Under the pieces are notes generated by a model. The model did no database searches. It had not been told where the DNA came from and was given only the letters and a program-made list of their open reading frames with translations. The position numbers and the translations under genes are program-made. A stretch of 64,000 nucleotides of DNA from JADMIH01 sp035274425 (lineage in GTDB: Bacteria; Chloroflexota; Chloroflexia; QHBQ01; JADMIH01), in contig DATEOC010000079.1 in the NCBI GenBank assembly GCA_035274425.1, positions 116,659 through 180,658 on the forward strand, in the 5' to 3' direction. The stretch's first letter is position 1; the number at the start of each line of letters is the position of its first letter. Positions 1 to 7,790 of the stretch are shown here, piece after piece.

Positions 1-299
1 CGGTGCGCGGATATAAGGATGCGGGACGCCCCGTAGTGCCCCAGGATGAGCGCGCCGAAATCGTGGCAGCCCTCCGCTGTGTGGACTACGTGACCATATT
101 CGACGAGCCAACCGCTACCCACCTCGTAGAGTCCCTCAAGCCTGACATCTACGTTAAAGGGGGCGACTACTCCCCAGGCGCTAAGCCCCTCCCCGAAGCC
201 GAAGCCGTGTTATCATACGGCGGACAAGTAAAAATAATTCCCCTCGTGCAAGGCCACAGCGCGAGCGATCTGATACGGCGCGTGATGCGTGAAACGTGA
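1..299 (+). CDS. rfaE2: RfaE2-like ADP-heptose synthase adenylyltransferase, C-terminal part
   Basis: This is the 3' end of a gene that begins before the window, so no start codon should be assigned. The last ~98 residues carry the VDYVTIFDEPTA, KPDIYVKGGDY and HSASDLIRR stretches typical of the C-terminal half of RfaE2/HldE D-glycero-beta-D-manno-heptose-1-phosphate adenylyltransferase, a cytosolic nucleotidyltransferase-fold enzyme. The family HxGH motif would lie upstream, out of view. The final codons and the TGA stop fall in a GTGATGC/GTGAAAC heptamer array. The related glycerol-3-phosphate cytidylyltransferases are possible, but the KGGDY segment favours RfaE2. Confidence 0.8.
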   Translation, partial: VRGYKDAGRPVVPQDERAEIVAALRCVDYVTIFDEPTATHLVESLKPDIYVKGGDYSPGAKPLPEAEAVLSYGGQVKIIPLVQGHSASDLIRRVMRET

Positions 300-478
300 A
301 AAGTGATTATTAAACGCAAAGACGCAAAGACGGCAAAGGACGCAAAGACTTTATTGGGATTACCATCCTCTTAAAAAATCTCTGCGTACTCTGCGCCTCT
401 GCGGTGAATAACTATAAAAAACCTTTGCGTCCTTTGTCCCCTTTGCGTCTTTGCGTTTAGAAAATAAAGTAAAGCTGA
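279..478. repeat. Composite inverted repeat with CTCTGCG core
   Basis: Intergenic block between the RfaE2-like gene and murJ. A left arm of AAACGCAAAGACGCAAAG type (about 313-350) faces a right arm of CCTTTGCGTCTTTGCGTTT type (about 421-460). Between them is a core reading TCTCTGCGTACTCTGCGCC and then CTCTGCGGTGAATA. The left edge is a GTGATGC/GTGAAAC heptamer array that supplies the stop of the upstream gene. The same layout recurs elsewhere in the window. No gene is seen here. Confidence 0.75.
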
Positions 479-481
479 CTG

Positions 482-2164
482 ATGCTGCCTGATCCCGATA
501 TAACTTTGCAGGAGCCGCAGGAGTCTATCGTGCCTCCTGTGGGCACTTCTGAGCGCAAGGCTTCTGCCGGGGGGCGGATCGCCCGTGCCGCGATAGTGCT
601 GATGGCTGGCACGGTGTTGAGCCGTGTGCTGGGGCTGGGGCGCGAGGTGGTAATCGCTGACCTCTTCGGCGGCGGGACGGACGTGGACGCCTTCACCATT
701 GCCAACCACGTCGCTACCATCGTGTATGACCTCCTCATCGCGGGCACAGTGAGCGCCGCACTCGTGCCAGTCTTCAGCGAATATACGGATCGCGCGCAAC
801 GACCTGAGTTTGGGCGGGTAGTCAGCACTATCCTCACCGTAGCCGCGATATTCCTGGTGGGAGCGGTGCTCCTGCTAGAAGTGGTCGCCCAGCCGCTATC
901 GGCCTTCATGGGGGCAGGTTTCAAGGAGGATGCCCGCTCCCTCGCGTTGGAGATGACACAGTGGGTGCTGCCGGGCGTCTTCTTCATGGGGCTGTCGGGG
1001 GTGGTAATGGCGGCGCACTATGCGCTGGGGCGTTTCGTCTACCCTGCTTTCAGCTCCGCGATGTTCAACGCGGCCATCATCTTCTGCGCCTTCACCCTGG
1101 CGGGCGCGCTTGGCGTGAAGAGCCTGGTGGTTGGCATGGTCATAGGAGCGTTCGCTATGCTCGCGCTCCAGGCACCCGGTCTGCGCGACGTACCCCTGCG
1201 CCCCAGGCTCGACATGCGCCACCCGGCGGTGCGCAAGATATTTCGCCTCTACGCGCCCGTGGGGTTGAGCGTAGTGGTAAGCTCGGCTGCCCTGGTGATA
1301 GACCGCAACCTGGCGTCCCAGACGGGCCAGGGGTCTATCAGCGCCATGCGCTTTGCTACCACCCTCATACAGTTCGCAATGGGCCTGGTGGCAGCCGCGA
1401 TCTCCCTCGCCGCCCTCCCCTCCCTGTCGCAGCACTTCAGCCGGGGGGATAGCACGGCTTACAAGAAGACGCTGGCATCGGGGCTCCGTATGGTGTGGGT
1501 AATGGCCCTCCCAGCGGCGGCGGGGCTGCTGGCACTTGCCGAGCCTATCGTGGGACTTGTGTTCAGACATGGGGCGTTCAACCCGGAGAACCAATCGCTG
1601 ACCGTACTGGCGCTCCTCTTTTACGTGCCGGGCCTGCCGTTCGGCGCGGTAGACCAGGTGCTGATCTTCGCTTTCTACGCTCGCAAGAATACCCTCACGC
1701 CTGTGCTGGTGGGTATCGCTGCCATCACCGTTTATCTCATAACAGCCCTTAGCACTTTATACACTATGGGGATGGCGGGCCTGGTGCTGGCAAACTCTGT
1801 GCAATTGACCTTCCACGCTATAGTCACAGGCATCCTGCTCTGGCGCACATTAGGGAGAGAGGGAGGTTTGAAAGGCTATGGCATTGGAGATACAGCCCTC
1901 AAGGTGCTGGGCGCGGCGGCTGCGATGGCGGCAGTCAGCTACGGCACCTGGTGGTTGCTGGTCAACATTGTGGGGCTTCAAGCTGATAGCCTGATCACAG
2001 AAGCTGTGCTGCTGGGCGTGCCGGCCCTGCTGGGAGGCGGTCTATATATCGCGCTGGTCTGGCTGATGCGCCTCCCCGAAGTCGAGTTGATCGCAGGGAA
2101 GATACGGGGGAGGCTGAAACGTGATGGACGACGGACGACGGACGACAGATATAATAGACGATAG
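482..2164 (+). CDS. murJ: MurJ/MviN lipid II flippase
   Basis: Polytopic inner-membrane protein of about 560 residues, somewhat longer than the usual ~510-530. The N-terminal part carries the MurJ signature (GTVLSRVLGLGREVVIADLFG, then AFTIANH and SAALVPVFSEY), followed by many hydrophobic helices. MurJ moves lipid-linked peptidoglycan precursor across the membrane. The N-terminal ~30 residues are polar and variable, and no strong ribosome-binding site precedes the chosen ATG, so the start is provisional. The C-terminal tail DGRRTTDDRYNRR and the TAG stop are encoded by the 7-bp repeat array that follows, so the gene appears to have been extended into the repeat. Confidence 0.92.
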   Translation: MLPDPDITLQEPQESIVPPVGTSERKASAGGRIARAAIVLMAGTVLSRVLGLGREVVIADLFGGGTDVDAFTIANHVATIVYDLLIAGTVSAALVPVFSEYTDRAQRPEFGRVVSTILTVAAIFLVGAVLLLEVVAQPLSAFMGAGFKEDARSLALEMTQWVLPGVFFMGLSGVVMAAHYALGRFVYPAFSSAMFNAAIIFCAFTLAGALGVKSLVVGMVIGAFAMLALQAPGLRDVPLRPRLDMRHPAVRKIFRLYAPVGLSVVVSSAALVIDRNLASQTGQGSISAMRFATTLIQFAMGLVAAAISLAALPSLSQHFSRGDSTAYKKTLASGLRMVWVMALPAAAGLLALAEPIVGLVFRHGAFNPENQSLTVLALLFYVPGLPFGAVDQVLIFAFYARKNTLTPVLVGIAAITVYLITALSTLYTMGMAGLVLANSVQLTFHAIVTGILLWRTLGREGGLKGYGIGDTALKVLGAAAAMAAVSYGTWWLLVNIVGLQADSLITEAVLLGVPALLGGGLYIALVWLMRLPEVELIAGKIRGRLKRDGRRTTDDRYNRR

Positions 2165-2290
2165 ACGATGGACGATAGACGATGGACGATGGACGATAGA
2201 CGACGAAGCATGTCTTTCCATAAAATAAACTCCGCGACCTCTGCGTCTCTGCGGTGAACTTACTTTCTGTCGTCTGTCGTCTGTCGTTTA
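2121..2290. repeat. Heptamer arrays flanking a CTCTGCG core
   Basis: A GACGACG array merges into ATAGACG/ATGGACG units (2127-2205). A core containing GACCTCTGCGTCTCTGCGG follows, then an oppositely oriented CTGTCGT array (about 2267-2288). The left part encodes the end of MurJ. Arms in opposite orientation could fold as a hairpin after murJ. Confidence 0.8.
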
Positions 2291-2306
2291 AGGAGGGTAG
2301 AGCAAG

Positions 2307-3023
2307 ATGCCAATATCGGGCACTCTGCTGAATATGGTGACGGTGCTGCTGGGAGGTACGCTTGGACTCCTGGTTGGTGGGCGGTTGCCTGAGCGGTTCA
2401 ACGACATAATAATAGGCGGGCTGGGGTTATCTGTCTTGCTTATCGGCCTGCAAAAAGCCCTCGTCACGGGTAACGTGCTTATTCTACTGGGGAGCATACT
2501 CCTGGGCGGGATTATAGGCGAGTTGTTGCGGCTTGATTACAGGCTGGACAGGCTGGGAGAGTGGCTGCAAGAGCGGTTGGCGCGTGGGGGGAGGGACGCA
2601 TCTACTTTCAGCGAAGCGTTCGTGACGAGCAGCCTCGTCTTCTGCGTCGGACCTCTCACCATACTCGGCTCTATTCAGAATGGTATCAATGGGGACATAA
2701 CTCTCCTGGCTATAAAGTCACTGCTCGATGGGTTCGCTGCATTCGCGTTCGCGGCAACGCTGGGCTGGGGGGTGCTGGTATCTACGGTGACGATACTCGT
2801 CTACCAGGGCGCGCTGAGTCTGATAGCATGGCAGATAGCTACCGGCGTGCCGGCTGATGATAACCCATACATCCTGGAGATGACCGCCGCCGGTGGCCTC
2901 ATCATGCTGGGCGTGGGCTTAAAGCTCCTCAACATAAAGGAGCTGAAGCTGGCGAACTACCTACCCGCAATCGCAATCGCGCCTGGGATAGTGTGGGTGA
3001 TAGCTAACGTGCGATTATGGTAG
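2307..3023 (+). CDS. DUF554 family membrane protein
   Basis: Multi-pass membrane protein of 238 residues with the DUF554 (YdfK-type) pattern: an N-terminal GTLLNMVTVLLGGTLGLLVG segment, a central FCVGPLTILGSIQNG stretch, and glycine-rich hydrophobic helices to the end. Function is unknown; a transport role is often guessed for the family. The ATG has a good ribosome-binding site (AAGGAGGG about 10 nt upstream). The gene stands alone between two repeat blocks, so context gives no further clue. Confidence 0.9.
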   Translation: MPISGTLLNMVTVLLGGTLGLLVGGRLPERFNDIIIGGLGLSVLLIGLQKALVTGNVLILLGSILLGGIIGELLRLDYRLDRLGEWLQERLARGGRDASTFSEAFVTSSLVFCVGPLTILGSIQNGINGDITLLAIKSLLDGFAAFAFAATLGWGVLVSTVTILVYQGALSLIAWQIATGVPADDNPYILEMTAAGGLIMLGVGLKLLNIKELKLANYLPAIAIAPGIVWVIANVRLW

Positions 3024-3024
3024 A

Positions 3025-3160
3025 CGAAGGATGACAGCCTAAACACAGAGACGCAAAGAGCACAAAGATAACACAGAGATTATTATTGGTTACTATACAC
3101 CCTCAATAATCTCTGTGCGTCCTCTGCGTCTCTGTGTTTTAGCAGGTCGTCCGTCGTCCA
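3025..3160. repeat. Composite repeat with ACACAGAGACGCAAAG arms
   Basis: Between convergent DUF554 and DUF4280 genes. A left arm CTAAACACAGAGACGCAAAG (about 3039) faces a right arm CTCTGCGTCTCTGTGTTTTAG, with AATAATCTCTGTGCGTCC in the middle. A short GTCGTCC heptamer stretch closes the block and abuts the DUF4280 stop. It may end transcription from both sides. Confidence 0.7.
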
Positions 3161-3553
3161 TCACGGCACATTCACAATGAATTGTCCTGGTGTCGTAATG
3201 CTTATCACCCCGGCCCAGGTACACATCAGCTTGGAGGTGGTGTTCAGAGCGGGCGTGCCGCCAACCATCACCGTAGGAGAACCGGGTGCCCACGGAGCAG
3301 TGGTGACAGGTATACAAGGCATTGGCGTAAGCACGCCGGACGCTGCTGACGTAGCGGATGCCACTGTCGGGTTGGCGAGACTGGTACACATTCCAAAGGG
3401 CGCGATGTTCACCATCGGTGCATTATCCATTATCGTTGCAGCTAACATCTTATTTGCATTCGTCAGCTTTCCCTTCGGTAGCACGCTGAGAGCGCTGGGA
3501 GTTACCCCAAACGAGCACTGCATCATCGCGCCCATTACCACTAACTGACTCAT
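3161..3553 (-). CDS. DUF4280 PAAR-like protein
   Basis: Protein of 130 residues that fits DUF4280. It has an N-terminal VVMGAMMQCSFGVTPSAL, a mid-part with MPCIPVTTAPWAPGSPTV, then VGGTPALNTTSKLMCTWAG. Members are PAAR-like and are found as spike tips of contractile injection machines (type VI secretion, extracellular contractile systems). The conserved cysteines and the AxxGSPTVxVGGxPAL repeat are visible. The start has a GGAGG site 8 nt upstream. No sheath, tube or baseplate gene is in this window, so it is either an orphan or serves a system encoded elsewhere. Confidence 0.82.
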   Translation of the reverse strand: MSQLVVMGAMMQCSFGVTPSALSVLPKGKLTNANKMLAATIMDNAPMVNIAPFGMCTSLANPTVASATSAASGVLTPMPCIPVTTAPWAPGSPTVMVGGTPALNTTSKLMCTWAGVISITTPGQFIVNVP

Positions 3554-3704
3554 AATTTACCCTCCATAAGGCCCTCTGGAACGAGCCGATACACATACCA
3601 CGCCTCAGCATAACAATAAGGCATTAAGAGCGCGTTAGCTCGATATATGCTACCTTATATGCAGTTCGAGATGCAACTTTATAAGTTACAGAAAGGATAT
3701 GAGA

Positions 3705-3968
3705 ATGCAGAACCAGCCTATCACAGTTTATCGGCGGTCGTGGTGCGAGGATAGTGACGCCGCCGTAGCCTACTTCAAGGAGAGAAGCATAGAATACGAC
3801 GAGGTAGATATAGAGCTTGACGAGGAGGCGGGGAACGGGGTGAAGTTCATCACGGGCGGGCACCACATCACCCCAACTCTACTCTACAAGATGCAAGCTA
3901 TAGTGTTCGACCCCTGGGACGCCGAGCGCTTCGAGAGATGGTGGGCGACGGCAAATTACGAATTATGA
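3705..3968 (+). CDS. Glutaredoxin-like protein
   Basis: Small cytosolic thioredoxin-fold protein (about 87 residues) with ITVYRRSWCEDSDAAVAYF at the N terminus, a central GGHHITPTLLY cis-proline region and a C-terminal FERWW helix. The active site is WCEDS, so only one cysteine of the usual CxxC is kept, which implies a monothiol or non-classical redox role. The second ATG is preferred because AAAGGA lies 7 nt upstream of it. The last residues (NYEL) and the TGA come from a TAATTCG-type heptamer array. The substrate is unknown. Confidence 0.8.
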   Translation: MQNQPITVYRRSWCEDSDAAVAYFKERSIEYDEVDIELDEEAGNGVKFITGGHHITPTLLYKMQAIVFDPWDAERFERWWATANYEL

Positions 3969-4036
3969 ATTACGAATTACACACATCATAACTCGTAATT
4001 CGTAATTCGTAATTCGTAATTCGTAATTCGTAATTG
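3954..4036. repeat. Inverted CGAATTA/TAATTCG heptamer arrays, likely bidirectional terminator
   Basis: CGAATTA-type units (3954-3985) face at least six TAATTCG units (3993-4036) across a short spacer. The block lies exactly between the convergent glutaredoxin and anti-sigma genes. The two arms are complementary and could fold as a long AT-rich hairpin serving both strands. Confidence 0.75.
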
Positions 4037-4040
4037 AGAA

Positions 4041-4901
4041 TTACCTGCGCGCTGCGACTACCGCGCCAACTGCGAAGGCGGCTCCTAGAGCTACGAGCAG
4101 ACCCCCTATGGAGAAGATCAGCACCTGGAGGCCATCTGTGGACTGCTGGCTCTGCACGCCATAATAACCATCGTAAGGCGCGGTTGATGTATACGCGGAC
4201 TTGAGGCTGAGGTTCAACGTATATTCGGGGCTGCTTTCTAAGGGCACCATTGGAGTCGCGGATATGGGTCCAGCGCCCCCGGACGGTACGGCCTGAGTGG
4301 GCAAAAGCTGGACCGGCTTCAACTCTGCTACTCCGGCAGGGGTTGACAGGGGTAAGGTAGCATCCGCAGTTACCTCAGTTGGTAACTGCGCCGCAAAAGG
4401 CGGTTGAGCCTGTGGGGTGCCGATGGTATTGTAATGTGGCTGAGCCGGAGTACCAGCATCCGCCAATCCCGGCCCATTCAGATGGTCTACATTCCGCTCT
4501 GCTCCAGAACGGGCCAGTTGCATATTACTGCTTGTTATGGAAGCTATGCCACCAATGTTCCACGCAAGGAGAAGCAGCACCAATCCAAAGGCCATCACAG
4601 AGCCTGTGGCGAGCTTCGGCACGTTGCGAGGCACCAGGAGTCTCTCCCACAGCCATACCTTGCGCTGGACCATCTCCGGCGTGAGCGTGAAAGCATACGG
4701 AGGCTGCACGGTATGCACCCTTCTCAGCAACTGGCGGGTGGCTCGTACCTCTATGTACTCAGCGTGACACTCAGCACAGTCGTCAATATGAGCGCGCACC
4801 TCGTCGGAGACTGCATCATCCAGAGCCCCGTCCAGGTACGCCGAAATCTGCTCTACGACGTGCTCGCTATTGTTATATCTGTTGTCCACTCTCTTTCCCA
4901 T
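4041..4901 (-). CDS. Anti-sigma factor with zinc-finger domain
   Basis: Protein of 286 residues. Residues ~15-60 form a putative zinc-binding anti-sigma domain with HIDDCAECHAEY, the HxxxCxxC pattern of the ZAS/zf-HC2 family. One transmembrane helix follows (about residues 97-118, LATGSVMAFGLVLLLLAW), then a long low-complexity Ala/Pro/Thr-rich outside region and a second hydrophobic segment near the C terminus. It lies directly downstream of the ECF sigma gene on the same strand, the usual arrangement for a sigma factor held inactive at the membrane. The signal sensed by the outer region is unknown. Confidence 0.9.
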   Translation of the reverse strand: MGKRVDNRYNNSEHVVEQISAYLDGALDDAVSDEVRAHIDDCAECHAEYIEVRATRQLLRRVHTVQPPYAFTLTPEMVQRKVWLWERLLVPRNVPKLATGSVMAFGLVLLLLAWNIGGIASITSSNMQLARSGAERNVDHLNGPGLADAGTPAQPHYNTIGTPQAQPPFAAQLPTEVTADATLPLSTPAGVAELKPVQLLPTQAVPSGGAGPISATPMVPLESSPEYTLNLSLKSAYTSTAPYDGYYGVQSQQSTDGLQVLIFSIGGLLVALGAAFAVGAVVAARR

Positions 4902-4932
4902 CTTCTAGTCGCTCGTATATTTGCTTTTGGGA

Positions 4933-5598
4933 TTATTCACTACTGGTAGAACGCTCGCCGTGCGCAGATAGTTCCCCTGCTGAGGGCAAAACGCCTCGTG
5001 CCCGCAAATAGTCTCGCATCCTGGCGCGGGCGCGGTTGATACGTGACTTCACAGTGCCAATATTTGCCCCGGTGATGGTTGAGGCTTCCTCGTAGCTGAG
5101 ACCCTGCACGTCCACCAAGACAAGCAGTGTGCGCTGGTCGTCCGGGAGGGTGTCAAGGCCCTGCTGGATAGTGTCGGCTACTTCTCCACGCAACGCGCTC
5201 GACTCAGGGTCTACCGAGGGATCGAGGTCTGCTATAGGGAGGGGGTCAATTTCATCGCCATCTCCATCGGATGTATGCGCATCAAGGGAGGTTGTTGGGC
5301 GTCTCTTACGGCTCCGCAGCACGTCGAGGCAGCCGTTGGTGGCGATCCGCATGAGCCACGTTCTGAACTGATCACCCTTGAAGCGCCCTATCGCCCTGTA
5401 AGCCGACAGGAAGGCGTCCTGCGTGGCGTCCGCCGCCGCATCCGGATCGGAGAGCATCCTGTAGCAAAGATTATACACGCGGGTCTGGTATTGCAGGACG
5501 AGCCAGTTGAACGCCGCGAGATCGCCCCTCCGAGCCGCATCCAGTCGCCGCGCCTCCTCCGCGCTCTCCCAGGACAAAGAATCCGCAGCCTCAGCCAT
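4933..5598 (-). CDS. ECF-family RNA polymerase sigma factor
   Basis: Sigma-70 ECF protein of 221 residues. Region 2 (about 30-95) has LVLQYQTRVYNLCYRML and DAAADATQDAFLSAYRAI; region 4 (about 150-205) has LPDDQRTLLVLVDVQGLSYEEAS and GTVKSRINRARARMRDYL. The acidic linker of about 50 residues is longer than usual. It directs RNA polymerase to a stress regulon and is probably restrained by the adjacent anti-sigma factor. No Shine-Dalgarno is seen, and a TATACT box ends 7 nt before the ATG, so the mRNA may be leaderless. Confidence 0.93.
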   Translation of the reverse strand: MAEAADSLSWESAEEARRLDAARRGDLAAFNWLVLQYQTRVYNLCYRMLSDPDAAADATQDAFLSAYRAIGRFKGDQFRTWLMRIATNGCLDVLRSRKRRPTTSLDAHTSDGDGDEIDPLPIADLDPSVDPESSALRGEVADTIQQGLDTLPDDQRTLLVLVDVQGLSYEEASTITGANIGTVKSRINRARARMRDYLRARGVLPSAGELSAHGERSTSSE

Positions 5599-5605
5599 AG
5601 CTTAG

Positions 5606-5611
5606 AGTATA
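5606..5611 (-). promoter_or_regulatory. Putative -10 box of the ECF sigma gene
   Basis: On the minus strand TATACT lies 7 nt upstream of the ATG. Transcription would then begin at or next to the start codon. The -35 match about 18 bp upstream (TTCACC) is weak. Confidence 0.4.
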
Positions 5612-5629
5612 GCAGGTATGCCTGGGAAA

Positions 5630-5775
5630 GGTGAAACGTGATGCGTGATTATTAAACGCCAAGACGCAAAGGGAACAAAGAACGCAAAGGTTTTATGGGT
5701 ATTACGAATTACCCACTGATCTCACGTTTCACGTTTTATCGTCTGTCGTCTGTCGTCTGTCGTCTATCCTCACGT
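5630..5775. repeat. Heptamer and CGCAAAG repeats
   Basis: The gap between the sigma and thioesterase genes contains GTGAAAC/GTGATGC units, an AAACGCCAAGACGCAAAGG stretch, a TTACGAATTACCC fragment, GTTTCAC units and four CTGTCGT units. The last units touch the thioesterase stop. No gene is seen. Confidence 0.75.
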
Positions 5776-6303
5776 TTCAGACCTTCTCAGGAGGGCGCGT
5801 TCCTCCTTGGCTCGCTCGTAGAGGTGGCGGGCGGCATCCATGCGCTCTTGCTCTTCGGGAGTGTCTGCCCGGATTGGGGGCACCGGCACGGGTCGCCCAT
5901 CCTCGCCTAGCGCTACGAAGGTCAGGATGCAGGAGCTGGTATGCACCCTCCGGCCCGATGCGGGGTTCTCAGCCTCTACCTCGGCGCGCACAAAGATAGA
6001 GGTGCGCCCAACATACTCCACCTGGGAGGTGATGGTGACGAGGTCGCCTATGTAGACGGGTGCCAGGAAGCTCATGTGGTCCAGGGCAACCGTGACGACC
6101 TGCCGCCCGCAGTGTCTCATCGCGGCGATAGCGGTGGCGATGTCAACCATCTTCATGATTGAGCCGCCATGTACGTTCCCCATGGGGTTTGCGTCGTTGG
6201 GGAGCATCAACTGGCTGAGAGTGCTTTTGGAAGCGGACATAGGCTTCGGCGTCAGGGGCGCAGGCTCACCGAAGTCGCGCCGATGGAAGGTTTGGGTAGA
6301 CAA
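5770..6303 (-). CDS. Acyl-CoA thioesterase, hotdog fold
   Basis: Protein of 177 residues of the YciA/BACH-type acyl-CoA hydrolase family. Visible features are QLMLPNDANPMGNVHGGSI (catalytic Asp/Asn loop and hotdog helix), a DHMSFLAPVYIGDLVTI strand, and SSCILTFVALGEDGRP near the C terminus. It hydrolyses fatty acyl-CoA in the cytosol. The start is TTG: AAGGAG sits 8 nt upstream, while the next ATG (6240) has no such site and would cut into an ordinary N-terminal extension. It is a single gene flanked by repeats. Confidence 0.9.
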   Translation of the reverse strand: MSTQTFHRRDFGEPAPLTPKPMSASKSTLSQLMLPNDANPMGNVHGGSIMKMVDIATAIAAMRHCGRQVVTVALDHMSFLAPVYIGDLVTITSQVEYVGRTSIFVRAEVEAENPASGRRVHTSSCILTFVALGEDGRPVPVPPIRADTPEEQERMDAARHLYERAKEERALLRRSET

Positions 6304-6339
6304 GTAGTTACTCCTTATGGGGTTTCACTGCAGAAATAG

Positions 6340-6588
6340 GTGTAAGACGAAAGACGAAGGACGAAAGACGAATGGAGTTGTCAATCGGTTTTGTTCAATC
6401 GATTTTGTTATGAGTTCTTAAGTATAGCCCAAAATCGACCTGCGTTTCTGCGGTGAATCTGAAAGGTGTTTTGTACGCTTTTCCTTGCATCTGAATTCCA
6501 CCCAGCAGACGCCTCAACTACTGGAAATATAAGACGCAACACAAAGGAGCGTATGGGCACCGTCTATCTTTCGATGCCCGTACGCTCC
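6340..6588. repeat. GACGAAA heptamers and a 14-bp stem-loop
   Basis: Part of the 750-bp gap upstream of the thioesterase. It holds a short GACGAAAGACGAAGG-type array (6348-6374), a TCTGCGGTGAA core fragment near 6440, and an inverted repeat with 14-bp arms (6546-6559 and 6575-6588, one wobble) around a 15-nt loop. No convincing gene is present; short open frames here lack family features and a ribosome-binding site. Confidence 0.6.
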
Positions 6589-6627
6589 CAGAACCAGGAG
6601 CGAGCTGCTCGTTATGGGGTGCGCTAC

Positions 6628-6913
6628 GAGAGGGTGTCCAAGAAGTGTAACTTTTAGCCTGTCATTCCGAACGAAGTGAGGAATCTCCGAGCTTGCCAGG
6701 TCGATAGAGACCTAGTGTTGTACCAACTAAACCCAGGTAGGTTTGGCCCCGCCCTGCGAGAGTTCGCTACGCTTATAGTCGCAGGGCGGACTCTACCGGA
6801 ACTTTGTTGGCAAAGTACTAGAATTTTTGCCACAGTAGACGCCCAGAGATTTTTAGATTCTTCGCTTCGCTCAGAATGACAGGCTAAGAGCTACAGTTCT
6901 TGGACACCCTCTC
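6628..6913. mobile_element. MITE-like element with 17-bp terminal inverted repeats
   Basis: Perfect 17-bp inverted ends (6628-6644 and 6897-6913, GAGAGGGTGTCCAAGAA) are followed inward by a second inverted pair, TAGCCTGTCATTC against GAATGACAGGCTA. The left half, GTCATTCCGAACGAAGTGAG through GATAGAGACCTAG, matches the repeat at 25893-25975 in the other orientation. The middle part differs, as if another sequence had interrupted it. It has no coding capacity for a transposase. No clear target-site duplication was identified. Confidence 0.6.
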
Positions 6914-7054
6914 ACAAGGACATTCATTGCGTTACGCTTTCCTTATACCCCGTACGTAGTGACTCAGGCTCGTCGCATCACTGGTATTTTCGATCCGCTC
7001 CACGACATGCGGTATCGCACCCCTTATGCTGGTGCTTGACGCGCCCCTTACAGC

Positions 7055-7597
7055 TTATGGCAGCTTCCATGACGAGGCTTTATCATTCATGGAGCTTCCT
7101 ACCCAGGATGTGCCTGGGTAGTTAATGTACAGGGACGGACCGACTTTGTTGTAGTTCTCGTAGAGAATGATGTCGCAACCATAAGTGCTCACAGACGATA
7201 CCCTGTCGTTCCATCCCCCACTTATATTATTCCAGCCGATGCAGCCATCTGCGTATATAGTCAGTGTTGAGCCTCCGTAATTCACGTCCTCATAAAGCGT
7301 AGCTTGTACGGAGACAGCGTCTCCATCACCCAACATTTGCTTGTCGCTCAGAGACCTTGACGTTTCTCCCGGCGCAAGCTGGATACGCCCCCCTGACGCT
7401 ACATAAAGAGCTTCCGCTTCAGTATCGAAGCATTGCATTGGCTTGCTTGGTCCCGTGATGCAGTGATCATACTCATCTACACCCTCGCTTGCCAATGTCG
7501 GCTGAGCGCTGACTATCTGTCCATAGGGCCAGGCTATCGAAGCCAGCGCGATTAGCAGGGCCACCATTGCCCTGCGGGTGAATATGCGCCCCTTCAT
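7055..7597 (-). CDS. Secreted beta/gamma-crystallin-like protein
   Basis: 180 residues. A signal peptide (residues ~1-31, with Arg/Lys before a hydrophobic AMVALLIALASIAWPYG stretch) marks export. The C-terminal ~85 residues hold two Greek-key-like units, ATLYEDVNYGGSTLTIYADG and CDIILYENYNKVGPSLYIN, matching beta/gamma-crystallin and streptomyces metalloproteinase-inhibitor (I36) families. A calcium-binding or protease-inhibitor role is possible. GGAGGAG lies just before the ATG. The upstream region carries an OmpR-type direct repeat, and the neighbouring two-component system is the natural candidate regulator. Confidence 0.78.
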   Translation of the reverse strand: MKGRIFTRRAMVALLIALASIAWPYGQIVSAQPTLASEGVDEYDHCITGPSKPMQCFDTEAEALYVASGGRIQLAPGETSRSLSDKQMLGDGDAVSVQATLYEDVNYGGSTLTIYADGCIGWNNISGGWNDRVSSVSTYGCDIILYENYNKVGPSLYINYPGTSWVGSSMNDKASSWKLP

Positions 7598-7682
7598 TGT
7601 CTCCTCCTCACACTATTATGGCGCTGGAACATAATCTCCAACGCCGGTTGCGAAATCTGCGCCTAGTTTAGCAAGGAGGGTA

Positions 7683-7700
7683 TTAAGATTCTGTTAAGAT
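7683..7700. promoter_or_regulatory. Putative OmpR/PhoB-type direct-repeat binding site
   Basis: Two exact TTAAGAT heptads are separated by 4 bp, an 11-bp period. This is the spacing bound by head-to-tail dimers of OmpR-family regulators. It lies about 85 bp upstream of the crystallin-like gene and beyond the end of the histidine kinase gene. A partial third copy (TAAGAT) occurs at 7712-7717. Confidence 0.5.
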
Positions 7701-7734
7701 GAGATAGGAAATAAGATATTGAATCCAATAAGAA

Positions 7735-7761
7735 AGCTGAGGCGGCGTTTCCGCCTCAGCT
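7735..7761 (-). terminator. Intrinsic terminator after the two-component operon
   Basis: An 11-bp perfect stem (AGCTGAGGCGG with a 5-nt loop) is followed on the minus strand by TTTCTTATT. It lies about 30 bp after the histidine kinase stop codon, so it should end the regulator-kinase transcript. Confidence 0.8.
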
Positions 7762-7790
7762 ACGAGGGATACAACTCATGGAGGCGATAT

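Noticed and set aside
896..1594. Minus-strand open frame of 232 codons inside murJ
   Set aside because: It is the antisense reading of a clear MurJ gene with no family features and no start signal.
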